The notes beneath the pieces are model-generated. The model searched no databases. It was not told the DNA's origin and saw only the letters and a list, made by a program, of their open reading frames with translations. A stretch of 64,000 nucleotides of DNA from an uncultured Oscillospiraceae bacterium (GTDB lineage: Bacteria > Bacillota > Clostridia > Oscillospirales > Ruminococcaceae): the NCBI GenBank assembly GCA_910579175.1, contig CAJTTB010000004.1, positions 1-64,000 on the forward strand. The letters are read 5' to 3'. Of the stretch, positions 50,656-59,816 are shown one piece after another. A program made the position numbers and the translations under genes. Each line of letters opens with the position of its first letter. Within the stretch, counting starts at the first letter, position 1.

Positions 50656-51567
50656 TTAATCTAGGACCTTTACCCATATTTCCATAACATTCCCACAATC
50701 GCAGTCTGTATAATATTTTTCAGCAGAGAATGGTTCAGAGGTCAGTTGTTGATTGGAAAGCCAAGTGCCAAAAAGATATTTATTTGCTTTATCCAGTGCT
50801 TCTGTCACAAGTTTTTCAAAATTTTCGGCTTCTATTTTGCAGATAATATAATTTCCTGCGGGTAATTCTTGTATTGTAAAATCATTGGTATTGTTGAGTT
50901 TATCTTGGAAAGGTATCCCCACAAAATACTTAAAAATACCTTTTTGGGAATCTGCCATATATGACATACCTAGTTCTATGGTTGTATGAACAGATTTGGT
51001 AAGTGCAGTTTTCTCTTTGTGAAAGCGTGTCCAAAGTTGTCCAGGAACATCGATTCCTGTACTTTCCCCAATGGGTGTTTGTGATACAATAGGGACGTCC
51101 GCCACAAGTCCAATATAGCTTTCTGGAGAAGTTAAATTTTCTCTGTGAATTTCTAACACAATATGATCAATTATGAGAGGTACGTTCTCCTCAATCAAAA
51201 TATAATTCATAGAGATTTCTGGCCTGATAACTGTGTTTAACATTGGTCGTGTTTTTTTGTATTCTTCTGGTGTAATCCCATAAGTTTCCTTAAAAGCTCG
51301 TGTGAAGTTGGCGTGACTAGAAAAACCACACTCTAGTGAAATATCTAAAATTCGTTGGTCCTCTTTGTTGAGTTGTGCAATGGCTTTTGATAGACGGCGC
51401 AGTTTGATATATTCCTGTACAGGTCTATTTACCAATCGCTTAAATAATCTTTGAAAGTAAAATGGTGACAGTGAAACCATTTCGGCTAACAGTTCTGTAC
51501 TGATTTCTTCCTGTAAATTTTCTTCAATAAAATCGACTGCTTTTTGAATTGCTTCCCATGCGTGCAT
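50656..51567 (-). CDS. AraC-family regulator with GyrI-like effector domain
   Basis: A 303-residue regulator with an N-terminal AraC HTH pair (residues about 5-105: LAEMVSLSPFYFQRLFKRLV, then ILDISLECGFSSHANFTRAFK) and a C-terminal GyrI-like ligand-binding domain (about 130-303). This is the Rob/BmrR-type layout that often senses amphipathic drugs. The ATG at 51567 follows AGGAGG with 8-nt spacing; a longer frame to 51606 is rejected. It is divergent from the TetM-like GTPase gene and may control it. Confidence 0.88.
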   Translation of the reverse strand: MHAWEAIQKAVDFIEENLQEEISTELLAEMVSLSPFYFQRLFKRLVNRPVQEYIKLRRLSKAIAQLNKEDQRILDISLECGFSSHANFTRAFKETYGITPEEYKKTRPMLNTVIRPEISMNYILIEENVPLIIDHIVLEIHRENLTSPESYIGLVADVPIVSQTPIGESTGIDVPGQLWTRFHKEKTALTKSVHTTIELGMSYMADSQKGIFKYFVGIPFQDKLNNTNDFTIQELPAGNYIICKIEAENFEKLVTEALDKANKYLFGTWLSNQQLTSEPFSAEKYYTDCDCGNVMEIWVKVLD

Positions 51568-51810
51568 AATAGATTCCTCCTTTATTTGATGTTTCAATGA
51601 TAACATATAACCATAAAATGTGCTTTTCCTACAATGCTCTTTTTTAAAGTGGATTTTTGCCGTTAGGGAACAAAGACACAGGATAATACAACATTTGAAT
51701 TACTAAAAAATGCGGTTATTTCTCATAAGGTAGTGTATATTTTATATGTAAAGTCCTATGTCTATTCAAATTTCCCCCTATAAAATAAAAGGCGATATCT
51801 CGACGTTGAC

Positions 51811-51859
51811 TTCCTCCTGTGGTATACTGATAAAAACAATCTATCGAAAACAGGAGGAA
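51811..51859 (+). promoter_or_regulatory. Anti-Shine-Dalgarno inverted repeat before the TetM-like gene
   Basis: TTCCTCCTGT (51811-51820) is the exact complement of ACAGGAGGAA (51850-51859), the ribosome site of the next gene. TATACT (51823-51828) with TCGACG 17 nt upstream is a possible promoter that would leave the left arm untranscribed. A promoter further upstream would include it and mask the ribosome site. Confidence 0.5.
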
Positions 51860-51864
51860 TTTTT

Positions 51865-53874
51865 ATGGGTGAACAGAGAGAAGAAAAGAATCCTAAAAAA
51901 CGAATTTGTATGGGGTTATTGGCACATGTAGACGCAGGTAAAACGACCTTTTCAGAACAATTATTATATCACACTCACAGTATTCAAAAACTTGGACGGG
52001 TAGATCATAAAAACAGCTTTTTAGATACCCATGAAATCGAAAGGAATCGTGGAATTACTATTTTTTCTGATCAAGCGGTTTTTCAGTATCAAAATTCCGA
52101 GTATTATTTGATTGATACACCGGGGCATATTGATTTTTCAGCAGAAATGGAACGCGTGTTACAGGTTTTGGATTATGCGGTTATATTGATTAGCTGTGTG
52201 GAGGGAATTCAAGGGCACACACAAACGATTTGGAATTTGTTGAGAAAACATCAAATTCCAACTTTTTTCTTTTTCAATAAGATAGATCGCACTGGTGCGG
52301 ATGTTTTTCGGGTACTTTCTGAGGTTCGTCAGAAATTAACTCCAAATATATGCTATGTAACAGGCAATCTATCTGGGAAAGAGATGAGCCAAGCACTTGC
52401 AGAGGAAATTGCACAACAAAATGATATATTATTGGAAGAGTACTTGACCAATGGTTATCAACCTGATATTTGGCTACAAACTGCCAAACAGGCGATTCTA
52501 GATGGTGAATTATTTCCCTGTATGAGTGGTTCAGCCCTTCAAGATATTGGCATTCAAGAGTTTTTAGAATCTTTTGACCTGTTGACCGATACAACCTATC
52601 ATACAGTAGAACAGCAACCCTTTGCAGGGCGTGTTTATAAAGTGCGACATGATGGTCAAAACAATCGCATTGTTTATATAAAGGTGTTACAAGGACAATT
52701 GCGTGTAAAAAATTTTGTGGATACCTTTTCTAATAACCAGATAACAACAGAAAAAATCAATGAAATTCGCATCTATAATGGGACTAAATACCATCAAGTC
52801 ACAATGGTATCCAGCGGTAATATCTGCGCGGTAACTGGTTTAAGTACTGTAAAACCGGGGGATAGCATAGGAAAACAATTAAAACAGACTGTTTGTGAAG
52901 CTGTTCCCATGCTAACATCAAAGGTATTATATCCTACTGAAATACATCCTAAAACCATGTTAAAGTATTTACAGATTTTAGAAGATGAGGAACCTATGCT
53001 TGAAGTTTCTTGGAGTGAATTATTTCAAGAAATTCAGGTTAAGATTATGGGTAAAATGCAGCTTGAAATTTTACAGGAAGTGATACTAGAACGTTTTGGG
53101 ATTCAAGTGTGTTTTGGAGAATGTCGTATTTTATATCGGGAAACGATTGTAAGTCCTATCTATGGATATGGACATTTTGAACCACTTCGACATTATGCAG
53201 AGGTTCATTTACATCTGTCTCCTGCAAAGCGTGGCAGTGGGATTCAGTTCCAAAGTCATTGCTCTACAGATATACTGGGGCAACAGATTCAGAATTTAAT
53301 TCGCACCCATGTGTTTGAAAAACAGCATAAGGGAATTTTATTGGGAATGCCATTGACTGATGTCATGATAACATTATTAAATGGCAGGGCACATATCAAA
53401 CATACCGAGGGCGGTGACTTTCGCGAAGCGGTTTATCGAGCGATTAGACAGGGATTGGAACAGGCGGATAATTTGATTTTAGAACCGTATTATCGATTTG
53501 AAATAGAGGTAAATTCCAACGATATGGGGAAGGTGCTATCCGATATTCAAAAGCGGCATGGATGTTTTGAACCACCTATGATAGTGGGTGAGAGAGCTAT
53601 CATCATCGGGCGGGGTCCAGTTGCCTGTTTGATGGATTATCCAGCCGATTTGATTCATCTGACCAGAGGAACAGGAATGATTCAGTTGAGTTTTGACGGA
53701 TATGAATCCTGTTATAATCCAGAAGAGGTGATTGAACAAATTGGATATGATAAGGTAAGGGATTTAGAAAATGTGTCTGATTCTGTTTTCTGTTCCCATG
53801 GAAGTGGATTTGTTGTGAAATGGCAGCAGGTAGAAGACTATTTGCACTGTGAAAAGGTCGCGTTTGAAGGTTAA
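51865..53874 (+). CDS. TetM-like ribosome-associated translational GTPase
   Basis: A 669-residue EF-G-type GTPase of the TetM/TetO superfamily: G1 AHVDAGKT (residues 20-27), switch region ERNRGITIF, G3 DTPGHIDF, G4 NKID, then domains II-V. In TetM, domain IV loop III carries Ser-Pro-Val residues that displace tetracycline. Here the corresponding stretch is HIKHTEGGDFR (510-520), so resistance should not be assumed. It may be a chromosomal member of the family with another ribosome-protection or translation role. AGGAGG precedes the ATG. Its divergent neighbour is a drug-sensing-type regulator. Confidence 0.85.
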   Translation: MGEQREEKNPKKRICMGLLAHVDAGKTTFSEQLLYHTHSIQKLGRVDHKNSFLDTHEIERNRGITIFSDQAVFQYQNSEYYLIDTPGHIDFSAEMERVLQVLDYAVILISCVEGIQGHTQTIWNLLRKHQIPTFFFFNKIDRTGADVFRVLSEVRQKLTPNICYVTGNLSGKEMSQALAEEIAQQNDILLEEYLTNGYQPDIWLQTAKQAILDGELFPCMSGSALQDIGIQEFLESFDLLTDTTYHTVEQQPFAGRVYKVRHDGQNNRIVYIKVLQGQLRVKNFVDTFSNNQITTEKINEIRIYNGTKYHQVTMVSSGNICAVTGLSTVKPGDSIGKQLKQTVCEAVPMLTSKVLYPTEIHPKTMLKYLQILEDEEPMLEVSWSELFQEIQVKIMGKMQLEILQEVILERFGIQVCFGECRILYRETIVSPIYGYGHFEPLRHYAEVHLHLSPAKRGSGIQFQSHCSTDILGQQIQNLIRTHVFEKQHKGILLGMPLTDVMITLLNGRAHIKHTEGGDFREAVYRAIRQGLEQADNLILEPYYRFEIEVNSNDMGKVLSDIQKRHGCFEPPMIVGERAIIIGRGPVACLMDYPADLIHLTRGTGMIQLSFDGYESCYNPEEVIEQIGYDKVRDLENVSDSVFCSHGSGFVVKWQQVEDYLHCEKVAFEG

Positions 53875-53943
53875 GCACAAGAAAATGAAAATTGTCTGTT
53901 TGAGAAGTTGTGTTGGAAGATTGAGTAAATATTTGTGATAAAG

Positions 53944-53984
53944 ATAAAAAAGCAGACTTGTAAAAATACAAGTCTGCTAAAAAA
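53944..53984 (-). terminator. Terminator of the GH3 gene
   Basis: Perfect 12-bp stem AGCAGACTTGTA / TACAAGTCTGCT with a 4-nt loop. The minus-strand exit has TTTTT. The A-rich right flank lacks a T tract for the plus strand. Confidence 0.85.
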
Positions 53985-54026
53985 TCACTTAAATTAGATT
54001 TTGTAAGGTAAATGATAAGTGTTTTG

Positions 54027-56156
54027 CTATTTGACAGACACTACAATGGATAGTGGCTCTGTTTGAGTCAATGCAATACTGCGTTTATCTGGCTGAGAGC
54101 TACCAGCATAGATCGTAAAGTCACCCGGTTCCACATAGCGTTGACCTTGTTGATCCACAACCTCAAAGCTAGAAGCGGGAATTGAAACTGTTATGGTTTT
54201 GCTTTCATTTGGCTGTAAATACAGATATTCAAAACCGCATAAACTGTGGTTGGGAAGAATTTGGCTGCTTTCCATATCCCGAATATAGAATTGTACCACC
54301 TCACCTGCTGGAATATCCCCAGTATTTTTGACAGTCACACAGACAGATAAGTTATCTCCTGCTGTAATCTCCTGTTGTTTGGCGGTAAAATTGGAATATT
54401 CAAATTGACTGTAGGATAACCCAAACCCAAATGGATATAAAACATCGCCTTTAAAATAGCGATAGGTTCGATTTTGCATAGAATAATCCTTAAAATCAGG
54501 CAGGTCATCTACAGAGTGATAAAATGTAATTGGCAACTTTCCAGAAGGAGAGAATGCACCAAATAACAATTCTGCTAAAGCCTGTCCAGCATGAGCGCCG
54601 TTATACCACGCTTGTATAATGGCATCACAATGTTGATCAGCATAGCCAAGGTCGATTGCACTTCCAGTATTGACAACTACAATAACAGGTTTTCCGCTTT
54701 CTACCATTGCCTGCAACAGGCGTTGTTGACTTTTTGGAAGCTGTAGGTCAATTTTATCACCACCAGCAAAATCATTGCCTGTATCTCCCTCTTCTCCTTC
54801 AATGGTGGAGTCCAGACCTAAGCATACAACGACGACATCAGAATAGCTGGCGACACTTTTTGCTTCAGACAAGCGGTCATCTGGCAATGACAGAGCAGTT
54901 GTATAGTCGCGATAAAGGTGACACCCTTCAGAGAATAACACTCTTGCAAAGTCTTTGGTATATTCCTGAATGCCCTCTAGATTGGTGGTATAACGGGAAG
55001 CAGTGCCAAAATAATTTCCAATCAGTGGGCTGATGGTATTTGCATTTGGTCCTACTACCCCAATGGTCTTGACTTGCTTTGGATCCAATGGAAGGACACC
55101 ATTGTTCTTTAACAACACCATACTTTTGCGACTCATTTCCAATGATGCCTCATTGTGCTCTTTACAATCATTGACAGAATAAGGGATTTGATTGTAGCTA
55201 CACTGTTCATCAAACATACCAAGTTTATATCGTGTGGTGAATAAGCGAATAGCAGATTCTCTGATTTGTTCTTCGGTGACAAGACCATCTTGATATGCCT
55301 GCATCAAATGGAGGTAGGTAATTCCACAATTGACATCACAACCATTTTGGAGTGCCAATGCAGCGGATTCAGGAGCGGTGGCAGTGATTTTATGTTCTGC
55401 ATGGAAATCTCGAATAGCCCAACAATCAGATACAAAATGACCGCGAAATCCCCATTGTTCTCTTAAGATTTCTTGAATCAGTGTTTTGCTTCCACAGCAT
55501 GGTTCGCCATTTGTGCGGTTATAAGCACCCATAATCGCTTCTACCTGAGCTTCCTTGACACAAGCTTCAAATGCTGGTAAATAGGTATCCCATAAATCCC
55601 GTTTGCTGGCAATTGCATCAAAGTGATGTCGTTCTGATTCTGGACCACTGTGTACAGCAAAGTGTTTGGCACAAGCTGCCGCTTTCATATAAGTGCCTTC
55701 GCCCTGTAAACCCTGAATATAAGCAACGCCCAGTCGAGCGGTTAAAAAGGGGTCTTCTCCATAGGTTTCATGTCCTCTGCCCCAACGGGGGTCACGGAAA
55801 ATATTGATATTAGGCGCCCAAAATGTTAAACCTTTATAGATATCACGGTCGCCCCATTTTACTTGTTCATTGTATTTTGCGCGCGCTTCTTCTGCAATGA
55901 TTTCCGCCATCTGTTTGACAGTTTGTTTGTCAAACATTGCTGCTAAGGCAATTGCTTGTGGAAACATCGTAGAAACCCCTGCTCTGGCGACACCATGCAG
56001 TGCTTCATTCCACCAGTTATAAGCGGGAATATCCAGTCGTGGAATAGCAGGAGCATCATAACGGAGTTGAGAAGCTGCTTCTTCTAAAGTCATATTTGCA
56101 ACTAAATTTTCTGCTTGTTTGCGAAAAATAGAATAATTATCTTGGTAACAGGTCAT
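54027..56156 (-). CDS. Glycoside hydrolase family 3 beta-glycosidase (xylosidase-like)
   Basis: A 709-residue cytoplasmic GH3 enzyme with no signal peptide. The N-terminal TIM barrel has YNWWNEALHGVARAG, NIFRDPRWGRGHETYGEDP, KHFAVHSGPE and VSDCWAI with nucleophile Asp244. The alpha/beta sandwich (about 340-560) has GPNAN and VVCLGLDSTIEGEEGD. A C-terminal fibronectin III-like domain follows. WWNEALHG and the RDPRWGRGHETYGEDP run are typical of the xylan 1,4-beta-xylosidase branch, so hydrolysis of beta-linked xylose or glucose from imported oligosaccharides is likely. Confidence 0.9.
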   Translation of the reverse strand: MTCYQDNYSIFRKQAENLVANMTLEEAASQLRYDAPAIPRLDIPAYNWWNEALHGVARAGVSTMFPQAIALAAMFDKQTVKQMAEIIAEEARAKYNEQVKWGDRDIYKGLTFWAPNINIFRDPRWGRGHETYGEDPFLTARLGVAYIQGLQGEGTYMKAAACAKHFAVHSGPESERHHFDAIASKRDLWDTYLPAFEACVKEAQVEAIMGAYNRTNGEPCCGSKTLIQEILREQWGFRGHFVSDCWAIRDFHAEHKITATAPESAALALQNGCDVNCGITYLHLMQAYQDGLVTEEQIRESAIRLFTTRYKLGMFDEQCSYNQIPYSVNDCKEHNEASLEMSRKSMVLLKNNGVLPLDPKQVKTIGVVGPNANTISPLIGNYFGTASRYTTNLEGIQEYTKDFARVLFSEGCHLYRDYTTALSLPDDRLSEAKSVASYSDVVVVCLGLDSTIEGEEGDTGNDFAGGDKIDLQLPKSQQRLLQAMVESGKPVIVVVNTGSAIDLGYADQHCDAIIQAWYNGAHAGQALAELLFGAFSPSGKLPITFYHSVDDLPDFKDYSMQNRTYRYFKGDVLYPFGFGLSYSQFEYSNFTAKQQEITAGDNLSVCVTVKNTGDIPAGEVVQFYIRDMESSQILPNHSLCGFEYLYLQPNESKTITVSIPASSFEVVDQQGQRYVEPGDFTIYAGSSQPDKRSIALTQTEPLSIVVSVK

Positions 56157-56286
56157 AGAGAACCCCTCTTTTCTATATATTAATCAAGTGAATAAAGATT
56201 TGTTTTTTATAGGAAAAAAACATCATATTGATGGGTTGTCGTTGCTCATCGTCGAGCCAAATCATAAATTACAAACAATATCGTTT

Positions 56287-57042
56287 TTATGATAGTTTGT
56301 TTAATAGTGTTTTAATGGCACCTTTGGTGAAATAACGCGCAGCTTCTTCAATGAATAAATCAAAATCAATATGGGTGTCATCGTTGGCTCCATCAGAAAT
56401 AATGCGAATAATTGCAAAAGGTATTTGAAATTCATAACATACTTGTGCTACTGCAGCACCTTCCATTTCAACACATTTGATATTTTGTACATGTTCGTAC
56501 AGCCACTGATTTTTTTCTTTATCACAGATAAATTCATCACCGGAAGCAATGGTACCGATGACCGCTTTTGGTGTTTGGATATGAAATGCTTTGAGATGTT
56601 TTTCTGGAATGTCTAAAAGCATTTCATGTAGAATATAGTCATTCACAGCTTCAAAAGCGAGTTGTGTGAGGGTACAGTCGCTTTTTAAATAACTCTTTTT
56701 CAAAACAGGTATCTGAAATAGCGGATCCCCAGGAACTTTGAAATCATGTTGACAGGTGAGGTCTCCAATAACAGCATCTCCAACATGTAAAGTAGGATCA
56801 ATGCCACCTGCTGTGCCAGAGAAGATAATACTGCCAACACAAAAGTGGTCAATTAATAAACTGGCGGTCAAAGCTGCTGCAACCTTACCAATATGAGACT
56901 TTACCAATACGGTTTGCTTTCCATATAGAGTGCCAATATAAAAATTGCGTCCTGCAATGGTTTGTACTTGTTCGGACTGCATATCTTGTGTAAGCAGTTC
57001 AATTTCTTCATCCATTGCACAGATAATGCCAATTGTCATCAT
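56287..57042 (-). CDS. mtnN: 5'-methylthioadenosine/S-adenosylhomocysteine nucleosidase
   Basis: A 251-residue MTAN. GIICAMDEE contains the general acid region, SGTAGGID follows, VEMEGAAVAQVC binds ribose, and RIISDGAND carries the catalytic Asp. It hydrolyses MTA and SAH to adenine plus a thiosugar, feeding the methionine cycle completed by MetH. Length is slightly above the usual 230 owing to an insertion around residues 105-140. GGAG precedes tandem ATGs. Confidence 0.93.
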   Translation of the reverse strand: MMTIGIICAMDEEIELLTQDMQSEQVQTIAGRNFYIGTLYGKQTVLVKSHIGKVAAALTASLLIDHFCVGSIIFSGTAGGIDPTLHVGDAVIGDLTCQHDFKVPGDPLFQIPVLKKSYLKSDCTLTQLAFEAVNDYILHEMLLDIPEKHLKAFHIQTPKAVIGTIASGDEFICDKEKNQWLYEHVQNIKCVEMEGAAVAQVCYEFQIPFAIIRIISDGANDDTHIDFDLFIEEAARYFTKGAIKTLLNKLS

Positions 57043-57201
57043 AAAAATACTCCTATCATTTTTGGTTTCATTATAGCATAAAAGTCGGATAAATGCTATA
57101 ATAAAAAATAGCAGTGATTTAGAGTGTATCTAACATATGGACATTCTATCAACGATTTTACAATCAGAAAAAAGAGAAAACGGGAAAGAATGATAATCAA
57201 T

Positions 57202-57678
57202 ATGAAAACAAATGCAATGCGTATATTAGACCAAAAAAAGATAACTTATAATATCCATACCTATACACCTGAGAATGGAAAAATAGATGGCATCTCGGTA
57301 GCCAAAACATTAAATCAACCATTGACACAGGTATATAAAACATTGGTGACAATTGGACAAAGTAAATCTTATTATGTTTTTGTGATACCAGTTGCAGAGG
57401 AATTGGATTTGAAAAAGGCAGCAAAAGCAGTCAAGGAAAAATCAATTGAAATGATACCAGTGAAGGATATCAATCAAGTGACTGGCTATATTCGTGGGGG
57501 ATGTTCTCCGGTTGGGATGAAAAAACAATATCCCATTGTGATAGATGACAGTTGTAAAACAATCGAAAGGATAATTGTGAGTGGTGGGAAAATAGGTTTT
57601 CAAATAGAATTGAAGTGTGAGGATTTACAAGCGGTCTGCAATGCCTTGATAGCGGAGGTAATTCAAAATAGAACCTAA
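57202..57678 (+). CDS. ybaK: Cys-tRNA(Pro)/Cys-tRNA(Cys) deacylase
   Basis: A 158-residue YbaK/EbsC-family trans-editing protein that hydrolyses Cys-tRNA-Pro. Visible motifs are VYKTLVTIGQ with the conserved Lys and TGYIRGGCSPVGMKK, the family active-site loop. The ATG at 57202 gives the usual N-terminus (NAMRILDQKKITYNIH). An in-frame ATG at 57190 is possible; the frame from 57124 adds unlikely basic residues. Divergent from mtnN. Confidence 0.93.
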   Translation: MKTNAMRILDQKKITYNIHTYTPENGKIDGISVAKTLNQPLTQVYKTLVTIGQSKSYYVFVIPVAEELDLKKAAKAVKEKSIEMIPVKDINQVTGYIRGGCSPVGMKKQYPIVIDDSCKTIERIIVSGGKIGFQIELKCEDLQAVCNALIAEVIQNRT

Positions 57679-57710
57679 AAATATATCATTTATGAATAGA
57701 GGTTATTTGG

Positions 57711-58439
57711 GTGTTAAATTGGAATTTATGGCATGGTTGTGAAAAAATAAGCGAAGGTTGTCAACATTGTTATGTATATCGAATAGATGAAATGTATGGA
57801 AGAGACAGTCGAGTGATTACCAAGAATCAAGATTTTGATTTGCCGATTCGTTGCAATCGCGATGGAAGTTATAAAATACCCGCTAGGCAGGTGGTATATA
57901 CTTGTTTTTCTTCTGATTTTCTCTTACAACAGGCGGATAAATGGAGGGCGCAAGCGTGGGAAATGATAAAAGCTCGTCCGGATTTGATGTTTATATTTGC
58001 CACAAAGAGAATTCATCGTTTTTTGGATTGTATTCCAGATGATTGGGAAGATGGTTATCCCAATGTATCTGTTTATTGTACAGTTGAGAATCAAAGACAA
58101 GCCAATGAGAGACTTGCTATTTTTTGTAATCTGCCCATTTGTCATAAAAGTATTATTTGCGAGCCGTTGTTGGAACAGATTGATTTAAGTCTATTTTTAA
58201 CCTCTCAAATAGAACGTGTTCTGGTAGGAGGAGAATCTGGACCGGGTGCTAGAGTTTGCAAGTATGATTGGGTGTTGGATATTCGTAGACAGTGTATTGA
58301 TAGACGGGTTTCCTTTCAGTTTCGTCAGACGGGAGCTCGTTTTCAAAAAGATGGGAGAATATTTGATATTGCCCGCAAATTGCAATCATTGCAGGCACAG
58401 AAAGCAAACATTGATTACGATGCAGAAAGTGAATATTAG
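57711..58439 (+). CDS. DUF5131 (phage Gp37/Gp68-like) protein
   Basis: A 242-residue protein starting at GTG, 8 nt after AGAGG. The N-terminal WNLWHGCEKISEGCQHCY has three Cys (Cx6-Cx2-C), the hallmark of DUF5131, which resembles a radical-SAM iron-sulfur motif. VYTCFSSDFLL, FIFATKRIHRF, VGGESGPGAR and FQFRQTGARF follow in the expected order. The family occurs in phages and many bacteria, and its substrate is unknown to me. It lies 32 bp after ybaK and 23 bp before a nitroreductase. Confidence 0.8.
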   Translation: MLNWNLWHGCEKISEGCQHCYVYRIDEMYGRDSRVITKNQDFDLPIRCNRDGSYKIPARQVVYTCFSSDFLLQQADKWRAQAWEMIKARPDLMFIFATKRIHRFLDCIPDDWEDGYPNVSVYCTVENQRQANERLAIFCNLPICHKSIICEPLLEQIDLSLFLTSQIERVLVGGESGPGARVCKYDWVLDIRRQCIDRRVSFQFRQTGARFQKDGRIFDIARKLQSLQAQKANIDYDAESEY

Positions 58440-58462
58440 ACTAGAAAGGAACGAAATGATCT

Positions 58463-59002
58463 ATGTATGAAGTGATGGATATCATAAATCGAAGAGAAAG
58501 TTGTAGGGGATATCAAAATATCCCTGTGGAAAAAGAAGTGTTATTAAATTGTATAGAAGCTGCTAGATTGGCACCCTCTGCTTGTAATAGCCAGCCATGG
58601 AGTTATTATGTTGTGAACAATCCTCAGACTGCCTCTGCAATGGCAAAATTTTTACAGGAAGATGGATTCAATCGGTTTGCAGATCAGTGTTCTACCTTTA
58701 TCATTGTATTGGAAGAACCAGCACAGTTGATCAATGGGGCAACTGGAGAAAAAATGATAAGTCAGCGCTTTGCATCTATTGATATTGGATTGTCCGTTAT
58801 GCAGTTGTGTTTGCAGGCAACGGCACAAGGTCTTTCAACTTGTATTATGGGTTCCTTCAATGAGGAAAAAATCAAACATTTATTGCAAAAAGATTGGACG
58901 CAAAAGATTCGTCTGGTAATTGCAATTGGATATGCAAAATCAGATACCATTCGTAAAAAAATTCGCAAGCCGTTAAATGAAATCGTGACCTTTGATGAAT
59001 AA
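58463..59002 (+). CDS. Nitroreductase-family flavoprotein
   Basis: A 179-residue FMN enzyme. The N-terminal IINRRESCRGYQ (the usual RRSxRxY) and LAPSACNSQPWSYYVV bind FMN; GLSTCIMGSFNEEKI and IAIGYAK complete the fold. It reduces quinones, nitro groups or similar compounds with NAD(P)H; the natural substrate is unknown. Likely co-transcribed with ybaK and the DUF5131 gene. Confidence 0.9.
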   Translation: MYEVMDIINRRESCRGYQNIPVEKEVLLNCIEAARLAPSACNSQPWSYYVVNNPQTASAMAKFLQEDGFNRFADQCSTFIIVLEEPAQLINGATGEKMISQRFASIDIGLSVMQLCLQATAQGLSTCIMGSFNEEKIKHLLQKDWTQKIRLVIAIGYAKSDTIRKKIRKPLNEIVTFDE

Positions 59003-59043
59003 AGGTTGACAGTTTGAGATGATATTTGTGAAAATGTGTTTTT

Positions 59044-59087
59044 AATTGCCAATTTACTTGACTATAATCGGCAATTTATGGTAAAAT
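59044..59087 (+). promoter_or_regulatory. Rubrerythrin promoter with inverted repeat
   Basis: TTGACT (59058-59063), an 18-nt spacer and TAAAAT (59082-59087), giving a leader of about 155 nt. AATTGCC (59044-59050) and GGCAATT (59070-59076) form an inverted repeat around the -35 box and could be a repressor site. No PerR box is evident. Confidence 0.6.
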
Positions 59088-59248
59088 AATGAGAACTGAA
59101 ACTGTATTTTTAAATACAATAACAGAATATTTGTTGTTTAAAAACAGATAATAAAATAACAAATTAATTTTTAGATGATGGATGATTCAGTCATTTAGAA
59201 CAGCGTTTATCCCAAACATAAAAATAAATAAGAAATGAGGTTATAAAA

Positions 59249-59785
59249 ATGGAATTAAAGGGTTCAAGAACACATGCAAATTTGATGGCGGCTTTTGCAG
59301 GAGAGTCTCAAGCGAGAAATAAGTATACTTATTATGCGTCTAAAGCAAAAAAAGAAGGGTATGTACAGATTGCCTCATTGTTTGAAGAAACTGCAAACAA
59401 TGAAAAAGAACATGCTAAAATTTGGTTTAAACTATTGCATGATGGTATTCCAGATACAGCAACAAATCTATTAGATGCTGCTGGAGGAGAACATTATGAA
59501 TGGACTGAAATGTATGATGAATTTGCAAAGGTAGCAAAAGAAGAAGGATTTACGAAAATTGCATATTTGTTTGAAGCTGTTGGTAAAATTGAAAAAGAGC
59601 ATGAAGAACGCTATCGTAAATTATTGGAAAATCTAAAAGGCGATTTGGTGTTCTCAAGAGATGGAGATGTGGTCTGGCAATGTGCAAACTGCGGTCATAT
59701 TCATGTTGGCAAAAAGGCTCCAGAGGTTTGTCCAGTATGTGAGCATCCAAAGGCATATTTTCAAATTGCAGCAAAAAATTATTAA
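59249..59785 (+). CDS. rbr: Rubrerythrin
   Basis: A 178-residue peroxide-reducing protein of anaerobes. The four-helix diiron domain has Glu19 (AGES), two ExxH motifs (E52-H55, E115-H118) and other Glu ligands. The C-terminal rubredoxin domain has CANC (145, 148) and CPVC (161, 164). It reduces hydrogen peroxide using reduced rubredoxin or NADH-dependent donors. Monocistronic, AGAAATGAGG before the ATG. Confidence 0.96.
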   Translation: MELKGSRTHANLMAAFAGESQARNKYTYYASKAKKEGYVQIASLFEETANNEKEHAKIWFKLLHDGIPDTATNLLDAAGGEHYEWTEMYDEFAKVAKEEGFTKIAYLFEAVGKIEKEHEERYRKLLENLKGDLVFSRDGDVVWQCANCGHIHVGKKAPEVCPVCEHPKAYFQIAAKNY

Positions 59786-59816
59786 TGGAAAACAAAATTG
59801 TTTTTGTAAAAAGGCT

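Noticed and set aside
51865..53874. Acquired tetracycline-resistance island
   Set aside because: Composition matches neighbours, there are no mobile-element genes nearby, and the TetM drug-displacing loop is absent.
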